In this document: positions 9,120 through 18,604 of the stretch, one piece after another
How the letters are laid out: every line of letters starts with the position of its first letter
How positions within the stretch are numbered: the stretch's first letter is position 1
Notes under the pieces: model-generated
Database searches by the model: none
What the model was told of the DNA's origin: nothing
Seen by the model: the letters and a program-made list of their open reading frames with translations, nothing else
DNA from: Sulfurimicrobium sp963741495
Lineage (GTDB): Bacteria > Pseudomonadota > Gammaproteobacteria > Burkholderiales > Sulfuricellaceae
Length of the DNA: 64,000 bases
Assembly: GCA_963741495.1 (NCBI GenBank)
Contig: CAVUID010000015.1
Span: forward strand, 248,001 to 312,000
Direction of reading: 5' to 3'
Made by a program: the position numbers and the translations under genes

Positions 9120-10691
9120 TCAGGCGATTTCCCGCGTTTCGAGAAATTCAATTTCCGGGAAACGCTCCCGCGCCAGGTTGAGGTTGACCCTGTTGGGTGC
9201 CAGGTAGACATACTCATTGGCGCCATCCAGCGCTACGTTGAATCCATGCTTGTCCACCAGCTTTTTTAATTCCAGATCGCTACCGCGCAGCCAGCGTGCC
9301 GTGGCAACATCGAAATGTTCGAACTGGACGTCTACACCATATTCATATTGCAGGCGATGGGCGACTACGTCGAATTGCAGCATGCCGACTGCGCCCAGAA
9401 TCAGATCGTTTGAGTTGATGGGGCGAAAAAGTTGTGTCGCTCCTTCTTCAGCGAGTTGTTGAAGTCCCTTCTGCAACTGCTTTGTTTTTAATGGATTCTT
9501 TATTTGCGCTCGGCGGAAGATCTCGGGCGCAAAAGAGGGGATCCCGGTGAATTTGAGGTCTTCGCCCTCGGTGAAAGTATCGCCAAGATGGATGGTGCCG
9601 TGATTGGGTACGCCGATGATATCGCCTGCAAATGCTTCATCTGTTGTGTTGCGATCCTGTGCCATGAAAGTGATGGCGTTGCCAACCGTAACCAGCTTGC
9701 CGCTTGATACCTGCTTGATTTTCATGCCACGGTCGAAGCGGCCGGAGCAGATGCGAATGAAAGCGATACGGTCGCGGTGCTTGGGATCCATGTTGGCCTG
9801 GATCTTGAATACGAAGCCGGAGAATTTGGGCTCGTCTGGCTCGACGCTGCGGGGTTGTGCCGGACGATGCAATGGCGCAGGGGATAGTTCGACGATGGCG
9901 TCGAGCAGGGACTGAACGCCGAAGTTGTTCATGGCCGAGCCGAAAAAGACCGGCGATTGCTTGCCGCTCAAATAGGCTTCGCGGTCGAAGGTATGGGATG
10001 CGCCGCGCACCAGTTCGATATCGATACGCAGTTCATCTGCCTGATCACCGATCAGTTCATCGAGGCGCGGATTGTTCAGCCCCTCGATGATTTCTGCCGT
10101 GCCTTTCTCAGCCTTGGGGTCGAACACCGAAACGGTGTCGTTGTAGAGATGATAGGTGCCGCGGAAGCGTTTGCCCATGCCAATGGGCCAGGTCATCGGA
10201 GCGCACTCGATTTGCAGCACGGATTCGATTTCATCCAGCAGTTCGATGGGTTCCTTGCCTTCGCGGTCGAGTTTGTTGATAAAAGTAATGATGGGCGTAT
10301 CGCGCAGGCGGCAGACGTTGAGCAGCTTGATGGTCTGGGCTTCTACGCCGTTAACCGAGTCGATGACCATGACCGCAGAGTCCACTGCTGTCAGGGTTCG
10401 GTAGGTGTCCTCGGAAAAGTCCTCATGGCCAGGGGTGTCGAGCAGATTGATGATGCATTCGCGGTAGGGGAACTGCATCACCGAGGAGGTTACCGAGATG
10501 CCGCGCTGCTTTTCCAGTTCCATCCAGTCCGAAACTGCGTGGCGATCGGATTTGCGCGCCCGCACTGCGCCCGCCATCAAGATAGCGCCACCAAACCACA
10601 GCATTTTTTCAGTCAGGGTGGTTTTACCGGCGTCAGGGTGGGAAATGATGGCGAAAGTGCGGCGGCGCTTGATTTCTTCTTGAAGAGTCAT
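9120..10691 (-). CDS. prfC: Peptide chain release factor 3
   Basis: RF3 is a translational GTPase that removes RF1 or RF2 from the ribosome after termination. The 523 residues match the family length. The P-loop S-H-P-D-A-G-K-T-T-L-T-E-K lies near residue 19, D-T-P-G-H-E-D-F-S-E-D near residue 87 and N-K-L-D-R near residue 141. The sequence M-L-W-F-G-G-A-I-L-M-A-G-A-V-R directly after the P-loop is typical of RF3 and separates it from EF-G. The gene appears to be transcribed alone and is convergent with the HPP-CBS gene. Confidence 0.97.
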   Translation of the reverse strand: MTLQEEIKRRRTFAIISHPDAGKTTLTEKMLWFGGAILMAGAVRARKSDRHAVSDWMELEKQRGISVTSSVMQFPYRECIINLLDTPGHEDFSEDTYRTLTAVDSAVMVIDSVNGVEAQTIKLLNVCRLRDTPIITFINKLDREGKEPIELLDEIESVLQIECAPMTWPIGMGKRFRGTYHLYNDTVSVFDPKAEKGTAEIIEGLNNPRLDELIGDQADELRIDIELVRGASHTFDREAYLSGKQSPVFFGSAMNNFGVQSLLDAIVELSPAPLHRPAQPRSVEPDEPKFSGFVFKIQANMDPKHRDRIAFIRICSGRFDRGMKIKQVSSGKLVTVGNAITFMAQDRNTTDEAFAGDIIGVPNHGTIHLGDTFTEGEDLKFTGIPSFAPEIFRRAQIKNPLKTKQLQKGLQQLAEEGATQLFRPINSNDLILGAVGMLQFDVVAHRLQYEYGVDVQFEHFDVATARWLRGSDLELKKLVDKHGFNVALDGANEYVYLAPNRVNLNLARERFPEIEFLETREIA

Positions 10692-10781
10692 GGTCTGAAT
10701 GGCGGGAAAAAAGTGCGCAATTATAACAGGCCTGGGAGCCTGTCTGTCTCCCGCAGCATTTGTGCCGCAATAATATGGACG

Positions 10782-11552
10782 CTATGACATCGAATTGATT
10801 TCATGCCATTGTCTGAGGAGGGGGACATCGACGTAGCCGCGCCCGCGCATGTCGCCACTGAATACCTGGCAGGCATTGCCAGGTTCGCCAAGATCGCTCA
10901 GAACGGCCAAGGCCCCTTCGAAGTTATGGTCAGCGGTGTAGTCGTTGATGGTTACCAGCGTTTTCAGTCCGGCGCCCAGGCTTGATTTAAGTCCGTTTTC
11001 GGAGTCTTCGAAAGCGAGGCACTGGGCCGAGCTTAGATTGAGCTTTTCCAGCGCCCAGAAATAGATATCCGGTGCAGGTTTCTTGGCTGGCACGATATCG
11101 CCTGCAGCGATGACTTCGAACCAGTCTTCGGCGCCTTCTCCCAGGCTGTATTTGAGCAGGGCGGTTACGTTATCGGGCGTGGTGGTCGTGGCAATGGCCA
11201 GCCGAAGCCCGTTTTGCCGCGCCTCTTCCAGCAGGCGCCTGACACCAGGGCGTACGGGGATAAGGCCGCCGCTGAGCATTTCAGTGTAGTGCCGGGTCTT
11301 GGTTTTGTGCAGGCTGGCGACCATGTCATCGAAATCAACGGGTTTGACATAGCCGTCAATGAAATTTTCAACGTAATAACGGATACGCTCCTTGCCGCCG
11401 GTGACAGCCAGCAATTTTCCATACAGTTCTACATCCCAGTCCCAATCCAGCCCGAATTCGCGGAAAGCCAGGTTGAATGCCACGCGATGTCCGTCACGCT
11501 CAGTGTCGGCGAGTGTGCCGTCCACGTCAAAAATCAATGCCTGCAAAGCCAA
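10782..11552 (-). CDS. cbbY: HAD-family sugar-phosphate phosphatase, CbbY-like
   Basis: The nucleophile motif F-D-V-D-G-T-L-A-D-T-E starts near residue 8. The cap contains the CbbY-type T-G-G-K-E-R-I segment, and motifs A-T-T-T-T, K-K-P-A-P-D and F-E-D-S-E-N-G follow, so all four HAD motifs are present in 256 residues. In Calvin-cycle bacteria CbbY removes phosphate from xylulose-1,5-bisphosphate, an inhibitor of Rubisco. That role fits an autotroph, but the cbb operon is not in this window. The start is a TTG at 11550-11552, chosen because AGGAG sits eight bases upstream and no ATG fits the conserved start. It is divergent from dksA. Confidence 0.85.
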   Translation of the reverse strand: MALQALIFDVDGTLADTERDGHRVAFNLAFREFGLDWDWDVELYGKLLAVTGGKERIRYYVENFIDGYVKPVDFDDMVASLHKTKTRHYTEMLSGGLIPVRPGVRRLLEEARQNGLRLAIATTTTPDNVTALLKYSLGEGAEDWFEVIAAGDIVPAKKPAPDIYFWALEKLNLSSAQCLAFEDSENGLKSSLGAGLKTLVTINDYTADHNFEGALAVLSDLGEPGNACQVFSGDMRGRGYVDVPLLRQWHEINSMS

Positions 11553-11653
11553 TTTAATGTCTCCTGTCGAGTGTCGGGTAAACTTGCGGTTAGTAAAATT
11601 ATCTGTTATTAAAGCGGTTTTGCATTAATCGATAAGAGAAGAGTAGAGCGCAC

Positions 11654-12076
11654 ATGTCCGCAGAAATACACAAGCAGTTCACCCCTTACGAACCAAAAAA
11701 AGGGGAAGAGTATATGAATCCCGATCAATTCGCCCATTTTCGCAAAATTCTCGAGGACTGGAAAGCTGAGCTGAGCCAGGATATCGATCGCACCGTACAT
11801 ACCATGCAGGACGAAGCGACCCTGTTTGCAGACCCCAATGACCGCGCCAGCCAGGAATCCGATATGGCGCTGGAACTGCGCAACCGTGACCGCGAGCGCA
11901 AACTGATCAAGAAAATCGACGAAACCATCGGCAAGATCGAAGCCGGCGATTATGGCTATTGCGAGGGCTGCGGTGTGGAAATCGGTCTGAAGCGCCTTGA
12001 GGCACGCCCCACTGCGACGCTTTGCATCGACTGCAAGACGCTTGATGAGTTGCGAGAGAAGCAGGTCGCCAAATAA
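11654..12076 (+). CDS. dksA: RNA polymerase-binding transcription factor DksA
   Basis: DksA enters the secondary channel of RNA polymerase and works with ppGpp to control rRNA and amino-acid promoters. The 140 residues include a long coiled coil whose tip carries D-P-N-D, the acidic pair needed for activity, and a four-cysteine zinc finger (C-E-G-C ... C-I-D-C, C-x2-C-x17-C-x2-C) near residues 100-122. The L-E-L-R-N-R-D-R-E-R-K-L-I-K-K-I segment is characteristic. It is transcribed divergently from cbbY. Confidence 0.97.
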   Translation: MSAEIHKQFTPYEPKKGEEYMNPDQFAHFRKILEDWKAELSQDIDRTVHTMQDEATLFADPNDRASQESDMALELRNRDRERKLIKKIDETIGKIEAGDYGYCEGCGVEIGLKRLEARPTATLCIDCKTLDELREKQVAK

Positions 12077-12238
12077 TTCTGGCAGCCTGTGTTCCGTGTG
12101 GGCTTGAGCGCCCAGCAGGTTGGCCGGCACTGAAAACAAGTCGCCAGTCAATTTGGCCGCTGGCCGTGCTTCATTGAAGCGAGCGTGCCCGGTGCCACTC
12201 GCAATTTCCATTCAGCTTTTCCGGGACGGGCCCGTTTT

Positions 12239-12661
12239 ATGTCGGATTTCAAGACCGCATTTTTAGGCACTTTTTACAGCCTCATGTCATGGCAGCAATT
12301 GGCCGAATTCTGGGGCAAGGTTGACCCGAATGCGGGCTGGCATCTCTATGCCATTGGTGAGCCTGTGCCGCTTGAGCCCGCTTCCGGCGAAGCTGTGAGC
12401 CACTTTATTCAGGAAATCGATGCCTTGCTGCGGCGCGACCACAAGGAAGATTATTGTGCCATCGTGTATGCGGACAATCTGGAACATCCTGCCCTGATCA
12501 AGATTTACGATCCCAATAATCTTGGCTCGTCCTGTGGGTCGGGCAAAAATCCCCCTCCCTTGCCAGGTTGGGTGATGAGCGTCCTGCCTCCGACTGAAAT
12601 ACAGCCCAAGGGCATTGTTCCTGCAGGCCGCAAGCGTTGGTGGCAATCCCTGTTCTCCTGA
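12239..12661 (+). CDS. Conserved hypothetical protein upstream of the rnf operon
   Basis: The protein has about 140 residues from the ATG at 12239 and no family I recognise. It starts S-D-F-K-T-A-F-L-G-T-F and has a W-Q-Q-L-A-E-F-W segment, with no membrane helix or signal peptide. It includes a D-P-N-N-L-G-S-S-C-G-S-G region followed by a proline-rich patch and ends basic and aromatic (R-K-R-W-W-Q-S-L-F-S). An in-frame ATG at 12185 would add 18 residues but has no better ribosome site. It lies 105 bases before rnfA on the same strand, so a link to Rnf is possible from position only. Confidence 0.6.
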   Translation: MSDFKTAFLGTFYSLMSWQQLAEFWGKVDPNAGWHLYAIGEPVPLEPASGEAVSHFIQEIDALLRRDHKEDYCAIVYADNLEHPALIKIYDPNNLGSSCGSGKNPPPLPGWVMSVLPPTEIQPKGIVPAGRKRWWQSLFS

Positions 12662-12766
12662 CGCATTCTGGCGCTGGCTGGGATGCCCCCGCTGGTGTAG
12701 TGGTTGCAACATCGGGTGGGGCGGACGATAATCTCGCCTGTTGCCTCACCCTCTTTGATGTTCCCC

Positions 12767-13342
12767 ATGGAAAACTATTTTCTGATCCTGATCGGCACGG
12801 TGTTCGTGAACAACATCGTGCTCGCCAAAATGCTTGGCCTGTGCCCGTTCATGGGCGTTTCCAAGAAGCTGGAAGCGGCGATCGGGATGGGTATGGCCAC
12901 TGCTTTCGTGCTCACCCTGGCTTCCGGTGCCAGCTATCTGATCAACCAGTATCTGCTCGGGCCGGAACTGATTTATCTGCGCACCCTGTCGTTCATCATC
13001 GTGATTGCCAGCATCGTGCAGTTCACGGAAATGTTCATCCATAAGACCAGCCCGGTGCTGTATCAGGTGCTGGGCATTTACCTGCCGCTGATTACCACCA
13101 ACTGCGCCGTGCTGGGCATTCCGCTGCTCAATGTGCAGGAAAACCATAATTTCATCGAATCGCTGTTCTTCGGTTTTGGCGGCGCAATCGGCTTTGCCCT
13201 GGTGCTGATCACTTTTGCCGCCATGCGCGAGCGCCTGGAAGGTGCGGATGTGCCCATGCCGTTCAAGGGTTCCGCCATCGCCATGGTCACGGCGGGCCTG
13301 ATGAGTATTGCCTCGATGGGGTTTTCCGGATTGGTCAAGTAA
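12767..13342 (+). CDS. rnfA: Electron transport complex subunit RnfA (RsxA)
   Basis: RnfA is an integral membrane subunit of the Rnf/Rsx complex, which couples NADH-ferredoxin electron exchange to ion movement. The protein has 191 residues and six predicted helices. N-N-I-V-L-A-K-M-L-G-L-C-P-F-M-G-V-S-K-K near the N-terminus and L-P-L-I-T-T-N-C-A-V-L-G mid-protein hold the two cysteines that bind the membrane 2Fe-2S centre with RnfE. I chose the ATG at 12767 because the alignment to other RnfA proteins begins at M-E-N-Y-F-L; an upstream extension is unsupported. First gene of rnfABCDGE-nth. Confidence 0.95.
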   Translation: MENYFLILIGTVFVNNIVLAKMLGLCPFMGVSKKLEAAIGMGMATAFVLTLASGASYLINQYLLGPELIYLRTLSFIIVIASIVQFTEMFIHKTSPVLYQVLGIYLPLITTNCAVLGIPLLNVQENHNFIESLFFGFGGAIGFALVLITFAAMRERLEGADVPMPFKGSAIAMVTAGLMSIASMGFSGLVK

Positions 13343-13347
13343 TCCAG

Positions 13348-13920
13348 ATGCTGAGCGCACTTCTGGTAATGATTGGGCTGGCCGTGGTGTTGGGCGCGGT
13401 GCTTGGCTTTGCCTCCCTGAAATTCAAGGTGGAAGGCAACCCGCTGGTGGACAAGGTGGACGCCATTCTGCCGCAGATCCAGTGCGGCCAGTGCGGCTAT
13501 CCCGGCTGCAAGCCCTATGCTGAGGCCATCGGCGCTGGCAAGGCGCCGATCAATCTGTGCGCGCCTGGCGGCGAAGCGACGATGTTGCGTCTTGCCGATC
13601 TGCTGGGGGTCGAGCCGCAACCGCTTGCCGCCGAACACGCGGCAGACAAGCCGAAGCAGGTTGCCTTCATCGACGAGCAGACCTGTATCGGCTGCACCCT
13701 GTGCTTCCAGGCTTGCCCGGTGGATGCCATCGTCGGGGCGGCGAAACAGATGCACACCATCATCGCTTCGGAGTGCACCGGTTGCGAATTGTGCCTGCCG
13801 CCCTGCCCGGTGGATTGCATCACCATGGAACCGGTAGATGAGGGGATTAGCGGCTGGAAATGGAAATACCCGGTGTATCCGATTAGTGAGACCAGAAAAG
13901 ATGCCGGGGTGATCGCATGA
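13348..13920 (+). CDS. rnfB: Electron transport complex ferredoxin subunit RnfB
   Basis: The 190 residues contain an N-terminal membrane anchor (residues 1-24), a 4Fe-4S domain with C-G-Q-C-G-Y-P-G-C near residue 48, and two ferredoxin motifs, C-I-G-C-T-L-C-F-Q-A-C-P and C-T-G-C-E-L-C-L-P-P-C-P, near residues 112 and 142. RnfB is the subunit that meets soluble ferredoxin. It begins five bases after the rnfA stop and overlaps rnfC by four bases (ATGA), so translation is probably coupled. Confidence 0.96.
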   Translation: MLSALLVMIGLAVVLGAVLGFASLKFKVEGNPLVDKVDAILPQIQCGQCGYPGCKPYAEAIGAGKAPINLCAPGGEATMLRLADLLGVEPQPLAAEHAADKPKQVAFIDEQTCIGCTLCFQACPVDAIVGAAKQMHTIIASECTGCELCLPPCPVDCITMEPVDEGISGWKWKYPVYPISETRKDAGVIA

Positions 13921-15585
13921 GAACCCTTTATCCTTTCCACGGCGGCGTTCATCCCGCCGATCACAAAAGCGAATCGACGCAACTGGGTATCGTCGCTGCG
14001 CCGCTGCCGAAGCGCCTGGTTGTTTCGCTGTTTCAGCACAGGGGCGCCCCGGCCAAACCGGTAGTGGCTGTAGGGGAGCAAGTGCTGAAAGGCCAGAGAA
14101 TTGGCGCTGCGGAAGGCATGATTTCATCATCGGTCCATGCGCCCAGTTCGGGCCGCATCACGGCCATCGAAATGCATCCGGCACCACATCATTCCGGCCT
14201 GCCCGATCTTTCCATCATAATTGAGACCGATGGCGAGGAACGCTGGATCGAGCGCCAGCCTATGGATTACTGTGCCATCGACCCTTCCGGGCTCCGCCAG
14301 CATCTTCAGGATATGGGCGTGGTCGGGCTGGGCGGGGCGGCGTTTCCCAGCCATGTCAAACTCGTCGCCAATCGTCTTGAAACGCTGGTGATCAACGCGG
14401 CCGAGTGCGAACCCTACATCACCTGCGACGACATGCTGATGCGCGAGCGCGCAGCCGAAGTGGTGCAGGGCATCATGATTGCGCAGCACGCCATGGGCGC
14501 CAAAAATGTTCTGATCGGTATCGAGGACAACAAGCCGCTGGCGATTGCCTCGATGCAGGCGGCGTGCCAGGGAACCGGAATGGAAGTGGTGGTGGTGCCG
14601 ACGCTCTATCCCAGCGGCAGCACCAAACAGCTGATCAAGTTGCTGACCGGCAAGGAAGTGCCCAGCGGCGGCCTGCCTACCCATATCGGCGTGCAGTGCT
14701 TCAATGTTGCCACTGTATATTCCATGCACCGCGTGGCCAATCATGGAGAACCCGTGATTTCACGGCTGGTGACGCTGACCGGCAACGTGGAAGAGGCGCG
14801 CAACTACGAAGTGCTGATCGGCACGCCAATAGGTGAACTGGTCAAGCTGGCCAGGCCGAAGGCGGATACCACCGGCTATCTCATGGGTGGCCCGATGATG
14901 GGCTTGCCGCTGACTGATCTGAGCGTACCGGTGGTGAAGGCGACCAACTGCATTATTACCACTTCGAAAGCGCTTTTCCCGCCTTTGCCCCGCGCCATGC
15001 CGTGCATCCGCTGTACGCGTTGTGCTGTGGCTTGCCCCGCCGATCTGCAGCCACAGGAACTGTTCTGGTTTGCCAAATCAAAAAACTTTGAAAAGGTGCA
15101 GGAATACAAGCTGTTCGATTGTATCGAGTGCGGTTGTTGCAGTTACGTTTGCCCCAGCCATATTCCATTGGTGCAGTTTTACCGTTTCGCCAAGAGCGAA
15201 ATTGCGGCACAGGAAAAAGACCGGAAAGCCGCCGATATGGCGCGTGAGCGACATGAATTCCGGGAATTCCGTCTGGAAAGGGAAAAGCAGGAAAAAGCGG
15301 CCAGGCATGCAGCCAAGGCGGCTGAAGCGGCAGCCAAGGCTGCTAAAACAGCAGAAGGCGGATGATGATGCAGAGGCTGCCGCAGCGGCCAAGAAAGCGG
15401 CCATCCAGGCCGCCATCGAACGAGCCAAGGCCAAAAAAGCCGCAGTGCAACCACAGAATGTGGATGATCTGCCGCCTGAAGCGCAGGCCAAGATTGACGA
15501 AATTGATGAAAGGCGCGCTCAGGCCAGGGAAGTTGCCGGCCAGACTGTTGCAGTACAGAAATCAGACGAAGGGCAGGGCGCATGA
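13917..15585 (+). CDS. rnfC: Electron transport complex subunit RnfC, frameshifted near its C-terminal extension
   Basis: RnfC binds NADH and FMN and carries two 4Fe-4S clusters (C-I-R-C-T-R-C-A-V-A-C-P and C-I-E-C-G-C-C-S-Y-V-C-P near residues 362 and 401). The frame that starts at 13917 stops at 15365 after 482 residues, inside an alanine-lysine-rich tail. The next frame continues that tail (A-A-A-A-A-K-K-A-A-I-Q-A-A-I-E-R-A-K) without a break to 15585, where its stop overlaps the rnfD start as ATGA. Removing one base near 15357 gives a single 555-residue protein with the usual RnfC alanine-rich extension. The break is either a sequence error or a loss of the tail; both enzymatic domains are upstream of it. 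Confidence 0.9.
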
Positions 15586-16628
15586 GTATGAATTCACCCC
15601 TTGTGGCTGAAAAGGCCACGGTTAGCGTCATCATGCTCAAGGTGCTGGGTGCGCTGATCCCGGCCATTGCCGTTTACGTGTATTTCTTCGGCCCGGCGAT
15701 CCTTTTGAGCATCACGCTGGCCAGCGTTGCCGCCCTGGCGACTGAAGCGGCGGTACTCTACTTGCGCCGCTACCCACTGCGCGTTTATCTGCTTGATGGC
15801 AGCGCCCTGGTGACGGCCTGGCTGCTTGCGCTTTCAATTCCCCCAATGGCGCCCTGGTGGATGGTGGTGGTAGGGACGGTGTTTGCCATCCTGGTGGCCA
15901 AGCATCTTTATGGCGGACTGGGAAACAATCTTTTTAACCCTGCCATGGTCGGCTTTGCCGCGCTGATGATTTCCTTTCCCTCTCACATGACGCAATGGCC
16001 GGCGCCGGAAGCCCTGGCACAATCCCACTGGAGCTTTGCGCAGCAGATGGATTTCGTGTTTGGCGACACGTTGCCGGCAGGCAGCAAGTTAGATGCTGTG
16101 ACCATGGCAACGCCACTGGATACGATTAAAACCCAGCTTCAGCTTGATCGTGAAGTGGCTGACATTCAGACCGGGAAAATATTCAGCATTTTGAGCGGAA
16201 AGGGGACCGAGTTCATTGCGCTGTTCTATCTGCTTGGCGGATTATTTCTGTGGCAGCAGCGCATTATCAGCTGGCATATCCCGCTATCTTTTCTTGCCGC
16301 AATGTTTGCCACGGCAGGCCTGCTTCATCTGTTCGACCCAGCCCATTACGCATCGCCACTTTTTCATCTGTTTGCCGGCGGCACCATGCTGGGGGCTTTC
16401 TTCATTGCCACCGATTACGTCACCAGTCCCACGACGCTGCTGGGCAAGCTGATTTTCGGTGCGGGAATCGGCGTGTGTGCATACATTATCCGCGTGTTTG
16501 GCGGATATCCGGATGGGGTGGCATTTGCCGTGCTGTTTCTCAATTCGGCCGTCCCGCTCATTGATGCCTATACCCAGCCTCGCGTATTCGGCCATGCCCG
16601 GAAATGGTTCAAGGGAGGGAAGGAATGA
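15582..16628 (+). CDS. rnfD: Electron transport complex subunit RnfD
   Basis: RnfD is an integral membrane flavoprotein subunit of the Rnf complex with covalently bound FMN. The 348 residues contain about nine to ten helices, an L-F-N-P-A-M-V-G-F motif near residue 111 and a T-M-A-T-P-L segment near residue 170, where the flavin-bearing threonine is expected. It overlaps the end of the restored rnfC frame and the start of rnfG by four bases each. Confidence 0.95.
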   Translation: MSMNSPLVAEKATVSVIMLKVLGALIPAIAVYVYFFGPAILLSITLASVAALATEAAVLYLRRYPLRVYLLDGSALVTAWLLALSIPPMAPWWMVVVGTVFAILVAKHLYGGLGNNLFNPAMVGFAALMISFPSHMTQWPAPEALAQSHWSFAQQMDFVFGDTLPAGSKLDAVTMATPLDTIKTQLQLDREVADIQTGKIFSILSGKGTEFIALFYLLGGLFLWQQRIISWHIPLSFLAAMFATAGLLHLFDPAHYASPLFHLFAGGTMLGAFFIATDYVTSPTTLLGKLIFGAGIGVCAYIIRVFGGYPDGVAFAVLFLNSAVPLIDAYTQPRVFGHARKWFKGGKE

Positions 16629-17272
16629 GCGCCTATACCCGCCATTCCGCCAAACTGGCCATGGTGCTGGGCGCCTTTGCCCTGGTTGGCACGACTCTGC
16701 TGGCCATCACTTTCAGCGCCACCAAAGACAATATCGCGGCAAGCGAGAAAAAGGCCAAACTGGCGCTGATTACCCAGATTCTGCCAGCAGTGCTGTACGA
16801 TAACGACATCATCAGGGATGCGATCGAACAGCCCCGGGTGGCCGAGCTTGGTACGACGGAATCGACGCTGGTCTATCGCGCACTAAAGGACAGCAAGCCC
16901 GTTGCGGCTGTGCTTGAAGTCATCGCGCCCGATGGCTACGCGGGTAAAATCAAACTGCTCATTGCTATCAAGGTCAACGGCGAAGTCGCCGGTGTGCGCG
17001 TCGTGTCCCACAAGGAAACGCCTGGCCTGGGAGATTATGTCGAAATTGCCAAAAGCGACTGGATCAAGGGTTTTGATGGCACTTCTCTGGACAAGCGCCA
17101 GTCCAAGGATTGGAAAGTGAAAAAAGATGGCGGTCAGTTCGACTACATGACCGGGGCAACGATCACCCCGCGCGCGGTGGTCAAGGCCGTGCACAAGGCG
17201 CTGGTGTGGTTTTCTTCCAATCGCGAGAAAATATTCGTGCCCCCCGTGCCGACGCAGGAGCAAACACAATGA
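16625..17272 (+). CDS. rnfG: Electron transport complex subunit RnfG
   Basis: RnfG is a periplasmic FMN-bearing subunit with one N-terminal membrane anchor (about residues 14-33). The T-G-A-T-I-T-P segment near residue 175 carries the threonine to which FMN is attached in RnfG and NqrC. H-K-E-T-P-G-L-G-D near residue 130 is also typical. I took the ATG at 16625, overlapping rnfD as ATGA, rather than an earlier GTG; the length is then 215 residues. Confidence 0.94.
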   Translation: MSAYTRHSAKLAMVLGAFALVGTTLLAITFSATKDNIAASEKKAKLALITQILPAVLYDNDIIRDAIEQPRVAELGTTESTLVYRALKDSKPVAAVLEVIAPDGYAGKIKLLIAIKVNGEVAGVRVVSHKETPGLGDYVEIAKSDWIKGFDGTSLDKRQSKDWKVKKDGGQFDYMTGATITPRAVVKAVHKALVWFSSNREKIFVPPVPTQEQTQ

Positions 17273-17958
17273 GTGACGTGAATTACAGGGAAATCATCTG
17301 GAACGGGCTATGGAAGAACAACGCCGGTATCGTGACGCTGCTCGGCCTGTGCCCCCTGCTGGCTGTGAGCACCTCCGTGGTCAATGGCGTGGGGCTGGGC
17401 TTGGCCACGATCATGGTCATGGCTTGCAGCAACGGCATCGTGTCGCTGGCGCGCAACTGGATACCGCGCGAGATCCGCATCCCGGTGTATATTCTGATCA
17501 TCGCCGTGCTGGTCACCATCATTGACCTGTCCATGAATGCTTTTGTCCAGCCTCTGTATCTGGTGCTGGGTATTTTCGTCCCGCTGATCGTGGTGAATTG
17601 TAACGTGCTGGGACGCGCAGAAGCCTTTGCCTCAAAAAATCCGGTTTTACCTTCCATGGTGGACGGCTTCATGGTCGGAATGGGCTTGACCCTGATTCTG
17701 GCCGTGCTGGGCGGGATGCGCGAAATCCTCGGCAAGGGCACGCTGCTGTCGGGCATTGATCTGGCTTTTGGCGAATCTGCCAAGACCTGGGTGATTACCG
17801 TGATTCCCGATTATCACGGCTTCCTGCTTGCCGTGCTGCCGCCCGGCGCCTTTATCGGCCTGGGCTTGCTGATTGCCGGCAAGAACTGGCTCGATCAGCG
17901 CAAGGCGGCCAGGGCCGAACCGGTTCAGATGCCAAAAACGGCCACCGCAGCCGCTTGA
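17269..17958 (+). CDS. rnfE: Electron transport complex subunit RnfE
   Basis: RnfE is the pseudo-symmetric partner of RnfA and shares the membrane 2Fe-2S centre. The 229 residues have six helices, with L-G-L-C-P-L-L-A near residue 23 and V-N-C-N-V-L-G-R-A-E near residue 105 holding the two conserved cysteines. The start at 17269 overlaps the rnfG stop as ATGA. An open frame runs upstream to 17110, but it is a shadow of rnfG. Confidence 0.94.
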   Translation: MSDVNYREIIWNGLWKNNAGIVTLLGLCPLLAVSTSVVNGVGLGLATIMVMACSNGIVSLARNWIPREIRIPVYILIIAVLVTIIDLSMNAFVQPLYLVLGIFVPLIVVNCNVLGRAEAFASKNPVLPSMVDGFMVGMGLTLILAVLGGMREILGKGTLLSGIDLAFGESAKTWVITVIPDYHGFLLAVLPPGAFIGLGLLIAGKNWLDQRKAARAEPVQMPKTATAAA

Positions 17959-17970
17959 CCCGGATTGCCT

Positions 17971-18600
17971 ATGAACGCTGCCAAGCGCCGAGAAATCTTT
18001 ACCCGCTTACAGGCTGGCAACCCTCATCCCACGACCGAACTGGTTTACCACACCCCGTTTGAGCTGCTGGTGGCGGTGCTGCTCTCGGCGCAGGCGACCG
18101 ATAAAAGCGTGAACCTCGCCACTGCGCGACTGTTTCCCGTGGCCAATACGCCGCAGGCCATTCTCGATCTGGGTCTGGATGAATTGAAGGAATACATCAA
18201 CACCATCGGCCTCTACAACAGCAAGGGCAAGCACCTGATCGAGACCTGCCGGATACTGGTGGAGCAGCATGGGGGGGAAGTGCCTGCCGATCGCGAGTCG
18301 CTGGAAAAACTTCCCGGCGTGGGCCGCAAGACGGCCAATGTCATTCTCAACACGGCTTTCGGCCAGCCCACCATTGCGGTGGATACGCATATTTTTCGCG
18401 TCGCCAACCGCATCGGCCTGGCGCCGGGCAAGACGGTGCTGGAAGTGGAAAAGAAGCTGCTCAAGGTCATCGAGCCGCAGTTCAGGCATGACGCCCATCA
18501 CTGGCTGATCCTGCATGGTCGCTATGTGTGCAAGGCGCGCAAGCCCTTGTGCGGCGAATGCCTGATCCGCGATTTGTGCGAGTTCAAGGGAAAACTTTAA
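17971..18600 (+). CDS. nth: Endonuclease III
   Basis: Nth is a DNA glycosylase/AP lyase that removes oxidised pyrimidines. The 209 residues show the helix-hairpin-helix L-P-G-V-G-R-K-T-A-N-V with catalytic lysine (near residue 118), the catalytic aspartate in V-D-T-H-I-F-R-V and the C-terminal 4Fe-4S motif C-x6-C-x2-C-x5-C. The ATG at 17971 is preferred over a TTG six bases earlier. Its place directly after rnfE reproduces the rsxABCDGE-nth order of E. coli. Confidence 0.97.
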   Translation: MNAAKRREIFTRLQAGNPHPTTELVYHTPFELLVAVLLSAQATDKSVNLATARLFPVANTPQAILDLGLDELKEYINTIGLYNSKGKHLIETCRILVEQHGGEVPADRESLEKLPGVGRKTANVILNTAFGQPTIAVDTHIFRVANRIGLAPGKTVLEVEKKLLKVIEPQFRHDAHHWLILHGRYVCKARKPLCGECLIRDLCEFKGKL

Positions 18601-18604
18601 TTCA

